Positions 1 through 6,575 of a stretch of 7,777 nt of DNA are shown here, in pieces (position 1 is the first letter of the stretch; each line of letters begins with the position of its first letter). A program made the position numbers and the translations under genes. Origin of the DNA: Alphaproteobacteria bacterium (GTDB lineage Bacteria > Pseudomonadota > Alphaproteobacteria > SMXP01); NCBI GenBank assembly GCA_021774995.1, contig JAJFIM010000388.1, positions 1 to 7,777 on the forward strand. The letters are read 5' to 3'. The notes beneath the pieces are model-generated. The model did no database searches and was not told the origin of the DNA. It worked only from the letters and a program-made list of their open reading frames with translations.

Positions 1-535
1 CCGCCAACACCTGCGCCGCTGTCGGCCCTTGCAACGCCAGGAGAGCTTGAGAAGCTAAAACCTCAAGCCGCGCCGCGCCCTTAAGTTTTGCTTCTATATG
101 GTTGAAATCCTGCGCCTTCATCGCGGCGTTGACCACGAGAAACAATTCGCCCTGACGGTCTTCGTCTGCGGGGCGCGTAATCATCAAATCATCCAGAATG
201 CCGCCGTTCTCATCCAGCAAGAGCGCATAACGCATCCCGCCGCGTTTTAAGCCCTTCACGTCACCGGGAATGAGCGTTTCTAACGCCCCGGCAATGGCGT
301 CGTGCGCGGCGTCGCCCGTTAAATTTTGCTCCAGCCGCAGCACCGCCTGCCCCATATGAGAGACGTCAAACAGACCCGCCTTTTCCCGTGTGTGAAGATG
401 TTCGGTCAAGACGCCCGCGGGAAAATTGATCGGCATATCAAATCCCGCAAAGGGCGCCATCTTACCGCCAAGCTCGACATGGAGATCATGCAAAGGCGTG
501 AATTCAAGGTTCTGATTTAAATTTGTTTCAGTCAT
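1..535 (-). CDS. gcvT: Aminomethyltransferase, glycine cleavage system T-protein (N-terminal part)
   Basis: T-protein takes the aminomethyl group from the lipoyl arm of H-protein, passes the methylene to tetrahydrofolate and releases ammonia; it acts in the cytoplasm with GcvP, GcvH and Lpd. The window holds codons 1-178, from ATG at 535 on the minus strand, of a family usually about 360-400 residues long; the rest lies beyond the left edge. Visible family hallmarks are TPLHDLHVELGGKMAPFAGF (residues 13-32), FDVSHMGQ (56-63), GGILDDLMIT (111-120; its DD pair matches the folate-site aspartate region of GcvT) and LFLVVNAAMKAQD (131-143), followed by a LALQGPTA segment. The reading frame is open throughout. 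The Shine-Dalgarno sequence is weak (GACGAGA directly before ATG). A glycine riboswitch lies directly upstream, which strongly supports the identification. gcvH and gcvP are probably further left, but that is inference. Confidence 0.95.
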   Translation of the reverse strand, partial: MTETNLNQNLEFTPLHDLHVELGGKMAPFAGFDMPINFPAGVLTEHLHTREKAGLFDVSHMGQAVLRLEQNLTGDAAHDAIAGALETLIPGDVKGLKRGGMRYALLLDENGGILDDLMITRPADEDRQGELFLVVNAAMKAQDFNHIEAKLKGAARLEVLASQALLALQGPTAAQVLA

Positions 536-612
536 TCTCGTCGAAGCTCTGCAACAGTTTCAAAGGGGCGCGCGAAAAAACTATTCACGCACGCCAACAC
601 CCCAACTGTCGC
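536..612 (-). promoter_or_regulatory. Expression-platform hairpin of the glycine riboswitch
   Basis: Read on the minus strand, the RNA between the second aptamer and gcvT can fold into a nested hairpin. An outer 9-bp stem pairs 604-612 with 551-559 (GCGACAGUU with AACUGUUGC, one G-U pair). An inner 8-bp stem pairs 588-595 with 567-574 (GGCGUGCG with CGCGCGCC, one G-U pair) around a 13-nt loop containing six U. No U-tract follows either stem, so it is not a standard intrinsic terminator. It begins a few bases after the closing strand of aptamer 2 and ends 16 nt before the gcvT start. It could therefore switch ribosome access or an upstream alternative structure. The pairing is seen in the sequence; the switching role is inferred. 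Confidence 0.5.
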
Positions 613-852
613 AAAACCTGAGAGATTTAATGCTCAAACACGCCGCAAAACGCATCCGAACGGTTACCCCTTCGGTGAGGCCGGGTGAATGAATGAGAGC
701 GTTAAGCTTCCGTCATCCCGCCGTCCTGCTTTCCAGATTTTCATCCCTGACGCGGTCCCTTTGCCTGAGAGTTTCCGGGGTGGTTGCTCCTTCGGCGCTC
801 CACCGGCTTGAACGTCAAACCAGTGCAAGTCTCTCCCGCGCAGATCATCTGA
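612..852 (-). ncRNA. Tandem glycine riboswitch (two aptamers) controlling gcvT
   Basis: Both aptamers show the conserved glycine-riboswitch core on the minus strand. Aptamer 1 has GGGAGAG (831-837), a P2-like hairpin CACUGG/CCGGUG (820-825 with 801-806), GCGCCGAAGGAGCAACC (782-798) and the closing CUCUCAGGC (763-771) followed by AAAGGGACCG. Aptamer 2 has CUGGAAAG (729-736), CACCGAAGGGGUAACCG (661-677) and the closing CUCUCAGG (617-624). CUCUC of aptamer 1 pairs perfectly with GAGAG; in aptamer 2 GAAAG/CUCUC leaves one A-C mismatch. A possible P0 duplex joins the leader CAGAU (847-851) to AUCUG in the linker (734-738). In known cases such tandem switches turn on glycine cleavage genes when glycine is high. 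Position directly ahead of gcvT and on the same strand fits this role. Exact outer boundaries are approximate. Confidence 0.93.
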
Positions 853-896
853 TGGCCACACGCACGCGCTGTCCAGCGGGCAAGTGCAGTGCGGCT

Positions 897-925
897 AACA
901 GACATGTTTGCGCGGCAAGAGTCAA
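897..925 (-). promoter_or_regulatory. Candidate promoter for the riboswitch-gcvT transcript
   Basis: On the minus strand TTGACT (920-925) is a 5-of-6 match to a sigma-70 -35 box. After a 17-bp spacer comes TCTGTT (897-902), only a 3-of-6 match to the -10 box. Transcription would begin near 890, about 40-50 nt before the first aptamer, which is a sensible distance. A GAGTC site overlaps the -35 box. The weak -10 keeps confidence low. Confidence 0.35.
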
Positions 926-939
926 CATGAAGCCTCTAA

Positions 940-964
940 AAGACTGTAATTATTGGAAAGTCTT
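940..964 (-). terminator. Possible weak terminator at the end of argS
   Basis: AAGACT and AGTCTT form a 6-bp inverted repeat with a 13-nt loop that overlaps the argS stop codon. On the minus strand the second arm runs into TTTT. The stem is short and AT-rich, so termination would be inefficient at best and argS transcripts may read into the gcvT leader. Confidence 0.25.
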
Positions 965-2726
965 ACATGCGTTTGGGCACGTCAATGCCCAATAAACCAA
1001 GCGCCGCGACAAGTTGCGTCAAGGCGGCGCGGCACAGCCCCAAACGCGATCCGCGCAGCGCCTCGTCCTTTTCGCTCAAAATATGATGTTCGGCGTAAAA
1101 CCGGCTATAGGCTTGAGCCAAGGCGTATACATGATCGCAGATGAGGTTTGGCGCGCGGCGCTCAAGCGCGGCCTCCATGGCCTCTGGAAAGGCGCTCAAC
1201 GCCAAACCCAAAGCGCGCTCCACATCGCTTGTTATGCTAAGGGCGGCGTCCGGGATATCCGCATCTTCCTCCACCGCCTTGCGCAAAATAGATTTGATCC
1301 GTACCGCCGCATATTGCAGATAAGGCCCGGTCTTGCCTTCAAAGCGCATAAACCGGTCAAGGTCGAAAATATAATCCGACAGGCGGTGCGTATTAAGATC
1401 AGCAAATTTCAACGCGCCAATGCCGACCTGATTAGCTATCAATGCGCGCTCCTCTTGGGAAAAGTCAGTAGCGAGCCCCGCTTGGCTCAGCCGCTCCGAC
1501 GCTTTTTCGCGCACCATAGCGATCAGGTCATGCAATTTCATCACACCGCCCGCCCGGGTCTTGAAGGGCTTGCCGTCAGCTCCGTTCATCGTGCCAAAGC
1601 CGATATGCTCAAGCGCGGCCCGCCCACTCAGGCCCCCTTTTTTCGCCGCCCGAAAAACCTGCTCAAAGTGCATATGCTGGCGCTGATCAACCACATAGAA
1701 AATGGCGTCCGGCGCGCCGGTTTCCACCCGGTCAAGGATCGTCGCCAGATCGGTTGTGGCGTATGTGGCGCCGCCATCTGACTTTTCCAGAATAAGAGGC
1801 GGGATTTCATGACTGTCATCGGGTTCGGCGACATCAATGATGAGCGCGCCCTGATCTTTGCGCGCCAATCCCGCTTTTTTCAAACTGGCGATCATGCCGG
1901 GAATCAGATCATGCACATCCGATTCGCCCTTCCAGAGATCAAACGCAACACCGAGCGCGCCGAATTCACGCTCCATGGCGCGGCGCGATACGGCCAGAAA
2001 ATGCCCCCATAAAGCGCGGTAGCCGGGCCGTCCGGACTGAAGGTCAACCGTGGCGAGGCGCGCCGCCTCATCGCGCACCGGGTCCGCTTTACACGCCGCC
2101 GCCGCCACAGGATAAAGCCGCTCCAAATCCTCCAAAGTCACCGGCGATTCTTCCGGGTAAGAGCCGGACCGGGACGCATCGAAATAAGGCAGGTCAGGCT
2201 GTTCCGCCTCAAGCGCGCTGATCAGCATGCCCATGGGCTTGCCCCAATCGCCCATATGCACGTCGCTTAGCGTTTCCGCGCCGACAAAGCGGAACAGGCG
2301 CGTCAAACTGTCGCCGATGATGGTGGAGCGCAAATGCCCCACATGCATGGGTTTGGCAATGTTTGGGCCGCCATAGTCAAACAGGACTTTTTGAGGCGCC
2401 GCCTCCACGCCCAGCCGGTCATCGGCGGCGAGGGAGGTAAGGAACCGGCCCAAGAATTCATCCGTGACAGACAGGTTTATGAAACCGGGTCCGGCGATGG
2501 AGACGTCTGAAAAACAGCCATTTTCCGACAGGGCCGCGACAATTTGGTCGGCAATTTTCCGGGGATTGGTCTTGGCGATTCGCGCGGCGGCCATCGCGCC
2601 ATTGCACTGAAACTGTCCCAGATCCGGCCGATCGGATCGGCTGACCAGCCCCAAATCCCGCGGCAGATCGAGCGCGCCAAAAGCGTCTCCCGCCAAGCCA
2701 GACAAATAAGCGGTAAGGGAAGCCAT
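963..2726 (-). CDS. argS: Arginyl-tRNA synthetase (class I)
   Basis: The enzyme charges tRNA-Arg with arginine using ATP, in the cytoplasm; like other ArgRS enzymes it probably needs bound tRNA for activation. From ATG at 2726 it has 587 residues, normal for bacterial ArgRS. In order: an N-terminal Add1 domain that contacts the tRNA D-arm (about 1-105), the ATP-site HIGH motif as HVGH (128-131, within PNIAKPMHVGHLRST), a Rossmann catalytic core, the ArgRS form of the KMSKS loop as GKPFKTR (385-391), and a DALR helical anticodon-binding domain starting near FEGKTGPYLQYA (462-473) and running to the end. An in-frame TTG at 2735 would add three residues, but AGGG lies only 3 nt before it. The ATG has the same AGGG 12 nt upstream, so I prefer the ATG. 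It follows the lipoprotein gene by 33 bp and is probably co-transcribed with it. Confidence 0.97.
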   Translation of the reverse strand: MASLTAYLSGLAGDAFGALDLPRDLGLVSRSDRPDLGQFQCNGAMAAARIAKTNPRKIADQIVAALSENGCFSDVSIAGPGFINLSVTDEFLGRFLTSLAADDRLGVEAAPQKVLFDYGGPNIAKPMHVGHLRSTIIGDSLTRLFRFVGAETLSDVHMGDWGKPMGMLISALEAEQPDLPYFDASRSGSYPEESPVTLEDLERLYPVAAAACKADPVRDEAARLATVDLQSGRPGYRALWGHFLAVSRRAMEREFGALGVAFDLWKGESDVHDLIPGMIASLKKAGLARKDQGALIIDVAEPDDSHEIPPLILEKSDGGATYATTDLATILDRVETGAPDAIFYVVDQRQHMHFEQVFRAAKKGGLSGRAALEHIGFGTMNGADGKPFKTRAGGVMKLHDLIAMVREKASERLSQAGLATDFSQEERALIANQVGIGALKFADLNTHRLSDYIFDLDRFMRFEGKTGPYLQYAAVRIKSILRKAVEEDADIPDAALSITSDVERALGLALSAFPEAMEAALERRAPNLICDHVYALAQAYSRFYAEHHILSEKDEALRGSRLGLCRAALTQLVAALGLLGIDVPKRM

Positions 2727-2759
2727 TTCAGCCAAGCACCCTGCGGAATTTCAGCATGT

Positions 2760-3356
2760 TTACGGACGCAGCACGCGGCGCAAATTGGGCCTGTCAAAAG
2801 GCGTGTGCGTGCGGTTATAGGCGAGTTGATCGGGAGTTAACTCCCATCCGACCAGAATTTCATAGAGATCCCCGCGGCCCAAACGTTTGTAATCGATTTT
2901 CAGGCCGCTCACCTTTTTAGTGAGAAAAAACCGCCCTTTTTCAACGTCGAAGTCAACTTCTTCCGTGTAGATTTTTTTGGACAAAACCGTGCTGTTGAGC
3001 TCGGTTAAAGCCACAAAATAGCGAAATTTCTGCTTGCCGGGGCGGGCCGCCGGGCCGGCGCGCAAATCAAGGGAAAATCTGATCTCGGATTTAACAATCT
3101 CGTCGTCATATTTGCACTCGATGGAAACATCGCCGATTTCCGCGTCATAGGCCAGATTCTCAAGGTTTTTCTCAGGGCCAGGGCCAAAAACCGACAGCCG
3201 GTTGGCGTCATAAAGAACCCCGGCCTGCGGGCAGATAACGCGGGAGACCTCATCGCCGCCGCAGGACGCCAGCAAAACGCTCCCAAGCGCAGCTGCAACC
3301 CATCCCAGCACCCCATGCAACCCTCTTGTTTTTTGCTTTACTTTTAGATGCGCCAT
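2760..3356 (-). CDS. Putative outer-membrane lipoprotein of unknown function
   Basis: I do not recognise a named family. From ATG at 3356 the product has 198 residues: a basic N-region, a hydrophobic segment (GVLGWVAAALGSVLL) and a lipobox LASC with the lipidated Cys at 32, followed by Gly-Gly. Cys+2 is not Asp, which in enterobacterial rules favours outer-membrane sorting. The mature part (about 166 residues) alternates charged and hydrophobic residues in a pattern suggesting beta-strands, and ends in a segment with VGWELTPDQLAYNR. From memory, similar C-terminal segments occur in alphaproteobacterial hypothetical proteins, but I could not check this. An in-frame ATG at 3380 and GTG at 3362 are alternative starts; the 3356 ATG is chosen because AGGA lies 8 nt ahead and it gives a compact signal peptide. 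argS follows 33 bp downstream on the same strand, so the two are probably co-transcribed. Confidence 0.8.
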   Translation of the reverse strand: MAHLKVKQKTRGLHGVLGWVAAALGSVLLASCGGDEVSRVICPQAGVLYDANRLSVFGPGPEKNLENLAYDAEIGDVSIECKYDDEIVKSEIRFSLDLRAGPAARPGKQKFRYFVALTELNSTVLSKKIYTEEVDFDVEKGRFFLTKKVSGLKIDYKRLGRGDLYEILVGWELTPDQLAYNRTHTPFDRPNLRRVLRP

Positions 3357-3410
3357 GGTCACGTTCCTGCCTCTTTCCATGCTACAAGATGGAGTGGTGA
3401 TTTGCCGCTA

Positions 3411-3432
3411 GGGGAGAACGTCTCTTTTCCCC
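3411..3432. repeat. 8-bp dyad in the lipoprotein/ispH divergent region
   Basis: GGGGAGAA (3411-3418) faces TTTTCCCC (3425-3432) across a 6-nt loop; as RNA all eight positions pair, with one G-U. No T-run follows on either strand, so it is not a clear terminator. It lies midway between the divergent genes and could be an operator or a leader hairpin. The symmetry is seen; the role is open. Confidence 0.4.
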
Positions 3433-3460
3433 ATCGCCGCATTTTGATAAAGGTTGATAG

Positions 3461-3494
3461 CCGCATTAGCGGTAAGCCGCAAGCTTACCAGGAG
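3461..3494 (+). promoter_or_regulatory. Structured ispH leader with mutually exclusive hairpins next to the Shine-Dalgarno
   Basis: Three stems compete in this stretch: CCGC-ATTA-GCGG (3461-3472), GCGG-TAAG-CCGC (3469-3480), and a perfect 7-bp stem GGTAAGC-CGCAA-GCTTACC (3471-3489). The last ends directly against the AGGAG Shine-Dalgarno (3490-3494), which is 14 nt before the ispH ATG. Such an arrangement could tune ribosome loading, but that is inference. Confidence 0.4.
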
Positions 3495-3508
3495 AAGCGC
3501 CAAAACGC

Positions 3509-4477
3509 ATGACTAAAGCCCCCCTTACCCGACCCCCACGCCCGCCCATGGACGTGTTATTAGCATCTCCCCGCGGATTTTGCGCCGGCGTGGAACGCGC
3601 GATCCACATTGTCGAAATGGCCATTCAGAAACATGGAAGCCCCGTCTATGTGCGCCACGAGATTGTCCATAACAGACGCGTCGTCAAACGCCTGGAAGCG
3701 ATGGGCGCCATATTCATCGATGAGCTGAATGAGGTTCCAAATGACCGCCCGGTTATTTTTTCCGCCCACGGCGTTCCCAAAACAGTTCCGCACGAAGCCG
3801 AAATCCGAGACATGATCTATCTCGACGCCACCTGCCCTTTGGTTTCGAAGGTTCACGTGGAAGCGGAACACCATCACGCCAAGGGATTGGATATCGTCCT
3901 GATCGGACACGCCGGACACCCCGAAGTGGTCGGCACGATGGGCCAATTGCCGGACGGCGCCATTACCCTGATCGAAACCCCCGAGGACGCCGCCCGGTTC
4001 ATCCCCCGAAACCCGGATAAATTGGCCCTGATCACGCAAACCACTTTGTCTGTTGATGACGCCGCCGGGGTCATAGCGGTCCTGTGCGAGCGCTTCCCCA
4101 CCATCAGGCGCCCCCATAAAGAAGATATTTGCTATGCGACGACCAATCGTCAGGCTGCGGTCAAAAATATTGCGCAACGCTGCGACGCGATTTTAGTGAT
4201 CGGCTCGCCAACGTCTTCAAATTCCATGCGGTTGGTGGAAGTGGCGCAACGATTGGGCTGCAAAGACTCATGGCTGGTGGAATGCGCCGATGAGATTCCC
4301 TGGGCGAAGCTTGGGCAACCGCGCATATTGGGCATTACGGCCGGCGCTTCAGCGCCTGAAGAACTCATCGAGGAAGTGTTGAGCGCCTTGCGGATGAGAT
4401 TCACGGTGACAATAGAAGAAATTTCAGTCACTGAAGAACACGTGACCTTTAAACTTCCCCGCCTCTTAAGCGCCTAA
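3509..4477 (+). CDS. ispH: 4-hydroxy-3-methylbut-2-enyl diphosphate reductase
   Basis: IspH (LytB) is a cytoplasmic iron-sulfur enzyme that reduces HMBPP to isopentenyl and dimethylallyl diphosphate, the last step of the MEP isoprenoid pathway. The 322-residue product is of normal length. The three cluster-binding cysteines are visible as C25 (PRGFCAGV), C109 (DATCPLV) and C208 (EDICYATTNRQ). Substrate-site residues also align: H54 (RHEIVHN), H87 (SAHGVP), H137 and E139 (GHPEV), the TQTTLSVDD loop (176-184), the SSNS segment (236-239) and S281 (TAGASAPE). The start at 3509 has AGGAG 14 nt upstream, a little far. An internal ATG at 3548 would still keep all motifs, but the longer form resembles alphaproteobacterial relatives. 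It heads a cluster with thrB (16-bp gap) and rnhA. Confidence 0.97.
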   Translation: MTKAPLTRPPRPPMDVLLASPRGFCAGVERAIHIVEMAIQKHGSPVYVRHEIVHNRRVVKRLEAMGAIFIDELNEVPNDRPVIFSAHGVPKTVPHEAEIRDMIYLDATCPLVSKVHVEAEHHHAKGLDIVLIGHAGHPEVVGTMGQLPDGAITLIETPEDAARFIPRNPDKLALITQTTLSVDDAAGVIAVLCERFPTIRRPHKEDICYATTNRQAAVKNIAQRCDAILVIGSPTSSNSMRLVEVAQRLGCKDSWLVECADEIPWAKLGQPRILGITAGASAPEELIEEVLSALRMRFTVTIEEISVTEEHVTFKLPRLLSA

Positions 4478-4493
4478 AGCACGCGAATCAATA

Positions 4494-5456
4494 ATGGCCG
4501 TCTATACAGAAGTCTCACAGGAAGATCTGGCAATTTTTCTCGGCCAATACGATATCGGGCGGGCGCTGTCCTATAAGGGCATTGCGGAGGGCGTCGAGAA
4601 TTCTAACTATCTTCTGCAAACCGATAAGGGGCGCTATATTCTGACCCTCTATGAAAAGCGCGTGGAGGTAAAAGACCTGCCCTTTTTTTTAGGATTCATG
4701 GATCATTTGGCGCAAAAGAATCTGAAGTGCCCGGTGCCCGTTCACGCCCGCGACGGCGTTGCCCTCAAGCGCCTCTCAGGACGGCCCGCCGCCATCATTT
4801 CATTTCTGGACGGCATGTGCATCAACCGGCCAAACGAGAAACATTGCGAACAAGTGGGCTTCAATCTGGCGCGCCTTCATATGGCGGGGCGCGATTATAC
4901 CGGCGTGAGAGCGAACAATCTCGGGCCTGATCAGTGGCGCCCCCTTTTCGATCAATGCGCCGCCCGCGCTGACGAGGTGACGCCGGGGCTCAAACAAATC
5001 ATCGCCGAAGAGTTGGACTATCTAACACAGAATTGGCCAGGCGGATTGTCTCAAGGAATTATCCACGCCGACCTTTTTCCCGATAACGTCTTTTTTATCG
5101 ATGATATGTGCTCAGGTCTCATTGATTTCTATTTTGCCTGCAATGACGCCCTGGCTTACGATCTGGCGATCTGCATTAACGCCTGGTGCTTTGAACGCAG
5201 CGGCGAATTCAACGCCACCAAAGCGCGCAAGCTGACGCAAGGCTATATGTCTCAAAACCCACTGCCCGGCAAGGATATCGAAGCGCTGCCTAATTTATGC
5301 CGCGGCGCCTCTTTGCGTTTTCTTCTCACCCGGCTCTATGACTGGCTGAATCAAGTCGACGGCGCCCTGGTGAAACCCAAAAACCCTAACGAATATCTTG
5401 AACGCTTGCGTTTTCATCAAAAGGCAAGCTCCAGCGCCAGTTACGGCCTGTCATGA
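4494..5456 (+). CDS. thrB: Homoserine kinase, APH-fold type
   Basis: The enzyme phosphorylates homoserine with ATP to O-phosphohomoserine, which threonine synthase then uses; it is cytoplasmic. At 320 residues it matches the alphaproteobacterial/pseudomonad ThrB family, which has an aminoglycoside-phosphotransferase-like fold and is unrelated to the GHMP-type ThrB of enterobacteria. Visible signatures are the N-lobe GVENSNYLL loop (33-41), the strand RYILTLYEKR (47-56), the catalytic loop HADLFPDN (191-198, with D193 as expected base and N198) and the metal-binding D211 in GLIDFYFACND, followed by YDLAICINAWCF. No strong Shine-Dalgarno precedes the ATG. The gene lies 16 bp after ispH, and its TGA overlaps the rnhA ATG. 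A GAATC site is just ahead of the start. Confidence 0.95.
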   Translation: MAVYTEVSQEDLAIFLGQYDIGRALSYKGIAEGVENSNYLLQTDKGRYILTLYEKRVEVKDLPFFLGFMDHLAQKNLKCPVPVHARDGVALKRLSGRPAAIISFLDGMCINRPNEKHCEQVGFNLARLHMAGRDYTGVRANNLGPDQWRPLFDQCAARADEVTPGLKQIIAEELDYLTQNWPGGLSQGIIHADLFPDNVFFIDDMCSGLIDFYFACNDALAYDLAICINAWCFERSGEFNATKARKLTQGYMSQNPLPGKDIEALPNLCRGASLRFLLTRLYDWLNQVDGALVKPKNPNEYLERLRFHQKASSSASYGLS

Positions 5457-5893
5457 GCGATGTCAGAATCCAGATCTATACCGATGGCGCGTGCTCGGGC
5501 AATCCAGGGCCGGGCGGATGGGGCGCTCTGCTGATCGTAGAGGACAAACGCAAGGAGCTCAGCGGCGGCGAAGCGGAGACCACAAACAACCGCATGGAAT
5601 TGCTGGCCGCCATCCGCGGCCTTGAGGCGTTGAAACGCTCCAGCGCGGTCGATCTTTTCACCGACTCAAAATATGTCCGCGACGGCATCGTGAAGTGGAT
5701 TGAAAACTGGAAGAAAAACGGCTGGCGCAACGCCAGTAAAAAACCCGTGAAAAACGCCGATCTCTGGCGCCAGCTCGACACCGTCAACCAACAACACCAG
5801 GTGCGCTGGCACTGGGTAAAAGCCCATAACGGACACCCCGAGAACGAACGCGCGGACGCTTTGGCCAATGAAGGCATGGCCCAGTACCGATAG
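5453..5893 (+). CDS. rnhA: Ribonuclease HI
   Basis: RNase HI cuts the RNA strand of RNA-DNA hybrids, removing R-loops and primer remnants; it works as a cytoplasmic monomer with Mg ions. The 146-residue product has the usual single-domain length. All active-site residues are visible: D11 (YTDGACSGNPGPGGWG), E49 (NNRMELLAA), D71 (FTDSKYV), H125 (WVKAHNGHPENERAD) and D135. The basic handle region WKKNGWRNASKKPVKNADLW (86-105), typical of the Escherichia coli type that binds hybrids directly, is present. The ATG overlaps the thrB stop as ATGA, suggesting translational coupling, and no separate good Shine-Dalgarno is seen. Confidence 0.97.
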   Translation: MSDVRIQIYTDGACSGNPGPGGWGALLIVEDKRKELSGGEAETTNNRMELLAAIRGLEALKRSSAVDLFTDSKYVRDGIVKWIENWKKNGWRNASKKPVKNADLWRQLDTVNQQHQVRWHWVKAHNGHPENERADALANEGMAQYR

Positions 5894-5937
5894 AGCGCTT
5901 CCGTCAAGCAGACTTGCTCTACCGGGCGGATTTTCCG
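5891..5937. terminator. Possible convergent terminator between rnhA and the peroxiredoxin gene
   Basis: The genes converge with only 45 bp between stop codons. TAGAGC (5891-5896) can pair with GCTCTA (5916-5921), with an inner CAAG/CTTG stem, and CGGA/TCCG (5927-5937) makes a second small hairpin. Neither is followed by a convincing T-run in either direction, so the call rests on position more than on form. Confidence 0.25.
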
Positions 5938-5938
5938 T

Positions 5939-6421
5939 TTATAATTGATCAAGCATATATTGTGCGGACGACACTTTGAAATCGCCAGGCCCTTCGATAT
6001 TCAGATGGGTCACGGCGCCGTCCTTGACCACCATCGAATAACGTTGGGCGCGCTGTCCCATGCCAAAACCCGATGCGTCAAGATCCAGTCCCACCGCCTT
6101 GGTAAAATCGCCATTGCCGTCAGCAAGCATCAGCACTTTGTCCTCAACGCCCTGCGCCTTGCCCCAGGCGTCCATAACGAACACGTCATTGACGGAGATG
6201 CACGCAATCGTATCCACGCCTTTGGCTTTGAGTTGATCGGCGTTCTCCACAAAACCAGGTAGATGTTTTGCCGAACATGTGGGCGTGAACGCGCCGGGCA
6301 CGGAAAAAAGAGCAACCGTCTTACCCGCAAAAACATCCCCCGTGCTCAAAGGACCAGGCCCATCCGCCCCCATCGTCATCAAAGTCGCCTCTGGAATTTT
6401 ATCGCCAATTTTTATAGTCAT
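5939..6421 (-). CDS. Peroxiredoxin, Prx5-type (redoxin family)
   Basis: Thiol peroxidases of this type reduce hydrogen peroxide and alkyl hydroperoxides, using glutathione/glutaredoxin or thioredoxin as reductant. From ATG at 6421 the product has 160 residues, the normal size for a stand-alone bacterial Prx5-like protein, with no signal peptide. The peroxidatic motif PxxxTxxC is seen as P42, T46 and C49 in VPGAFTPTCSAKHLPGF, and the VNDVFVMDAWGKAQGV segment (77-92) and an Arg in GQRAQRYSM complete the usual active-site region. C74 matches the non-essential second Cys of the family. No cysteine lies near the C-terminus, so a one-Cys mechanism is likely. The frame stays open upstream to an ATG at 6607, but that extension (62 residues) has no Prx homology and is probably non-coding. 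The gene converges with rnhA and diverges from the yqgE-like gene. Confidence 0.93.
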   Translation of the reverse strand: MTIKIGDKIPEATLMTMGADGPGPLSTGDVFAGKTVALFSVPGAFTPTCSAKHLPGFVENADQLKAKGVDTIACISVNDVFVMDAWGKAQGVEDKVLMLADGNGDFTKAVGLDLDASGFGMGQRAQRYSMVVKDGAVTHLNIEGPGDFKVSSAQYMLDQL

Positions 6422-6575
6422 CTCGCACCGTCCGATCAGAATAGAGGAAAAAGCATTCACGAAGACAGGCCCGTAGACGCAAAACGCGAAGGTTTGCCGC
6501 CCATGGCCGTCAGAGTGATTTACACGATATATGCCCCGGCTGAAAAGAGCGAATTTGCCTTTCACTCTCAAAAAC

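Larger units (their letters stand above)
3357..3508. promoter_or_regulatory. Divergent intergenic region between the lipoprotein gene and ispH
   Basis: The 152 bp must hold the promoters for the minus-strand lipoprotein-argS unit and the plus-strand ispH operon. I found no convincing -35/-10 pair in either direction; TTGATA occurs at 3444 and 3454 but without a matching -35. The region contains two dyads, listed separately. Confidence 0.5.

Noticed and set aside
326..520. Plus-strand 64-codon open frame within gcvT
   Set aside because: It is antisense to clearly conserved gcvT codons.
664..995. Small open frames on both strands across the gcvT leader
   Set aside because: They cover the glycine riboswitch; the conserved bases are explained by RNA structure, and no ribosome site or family match supports a protein.
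1014..1781. Long plus-strand open frame (255 codons) opposite argS
   Set aside because: It lies entirely inside argS on the other strand and its product has no recognisable motifs; argS is unambiguous.
3560..4177. Minus-strand open frame (205 codons) opposite ispH
   Set aside because: A shadow of the ispH reading frame; ispH has all catalytic residues in the true frame.
5476..5952. Minus-strand open frame (158 codons) opposite rnhA
   Set aside because: Antisense to a complete rnhA and overlapping the peroxiredoxin end; no homology seen.
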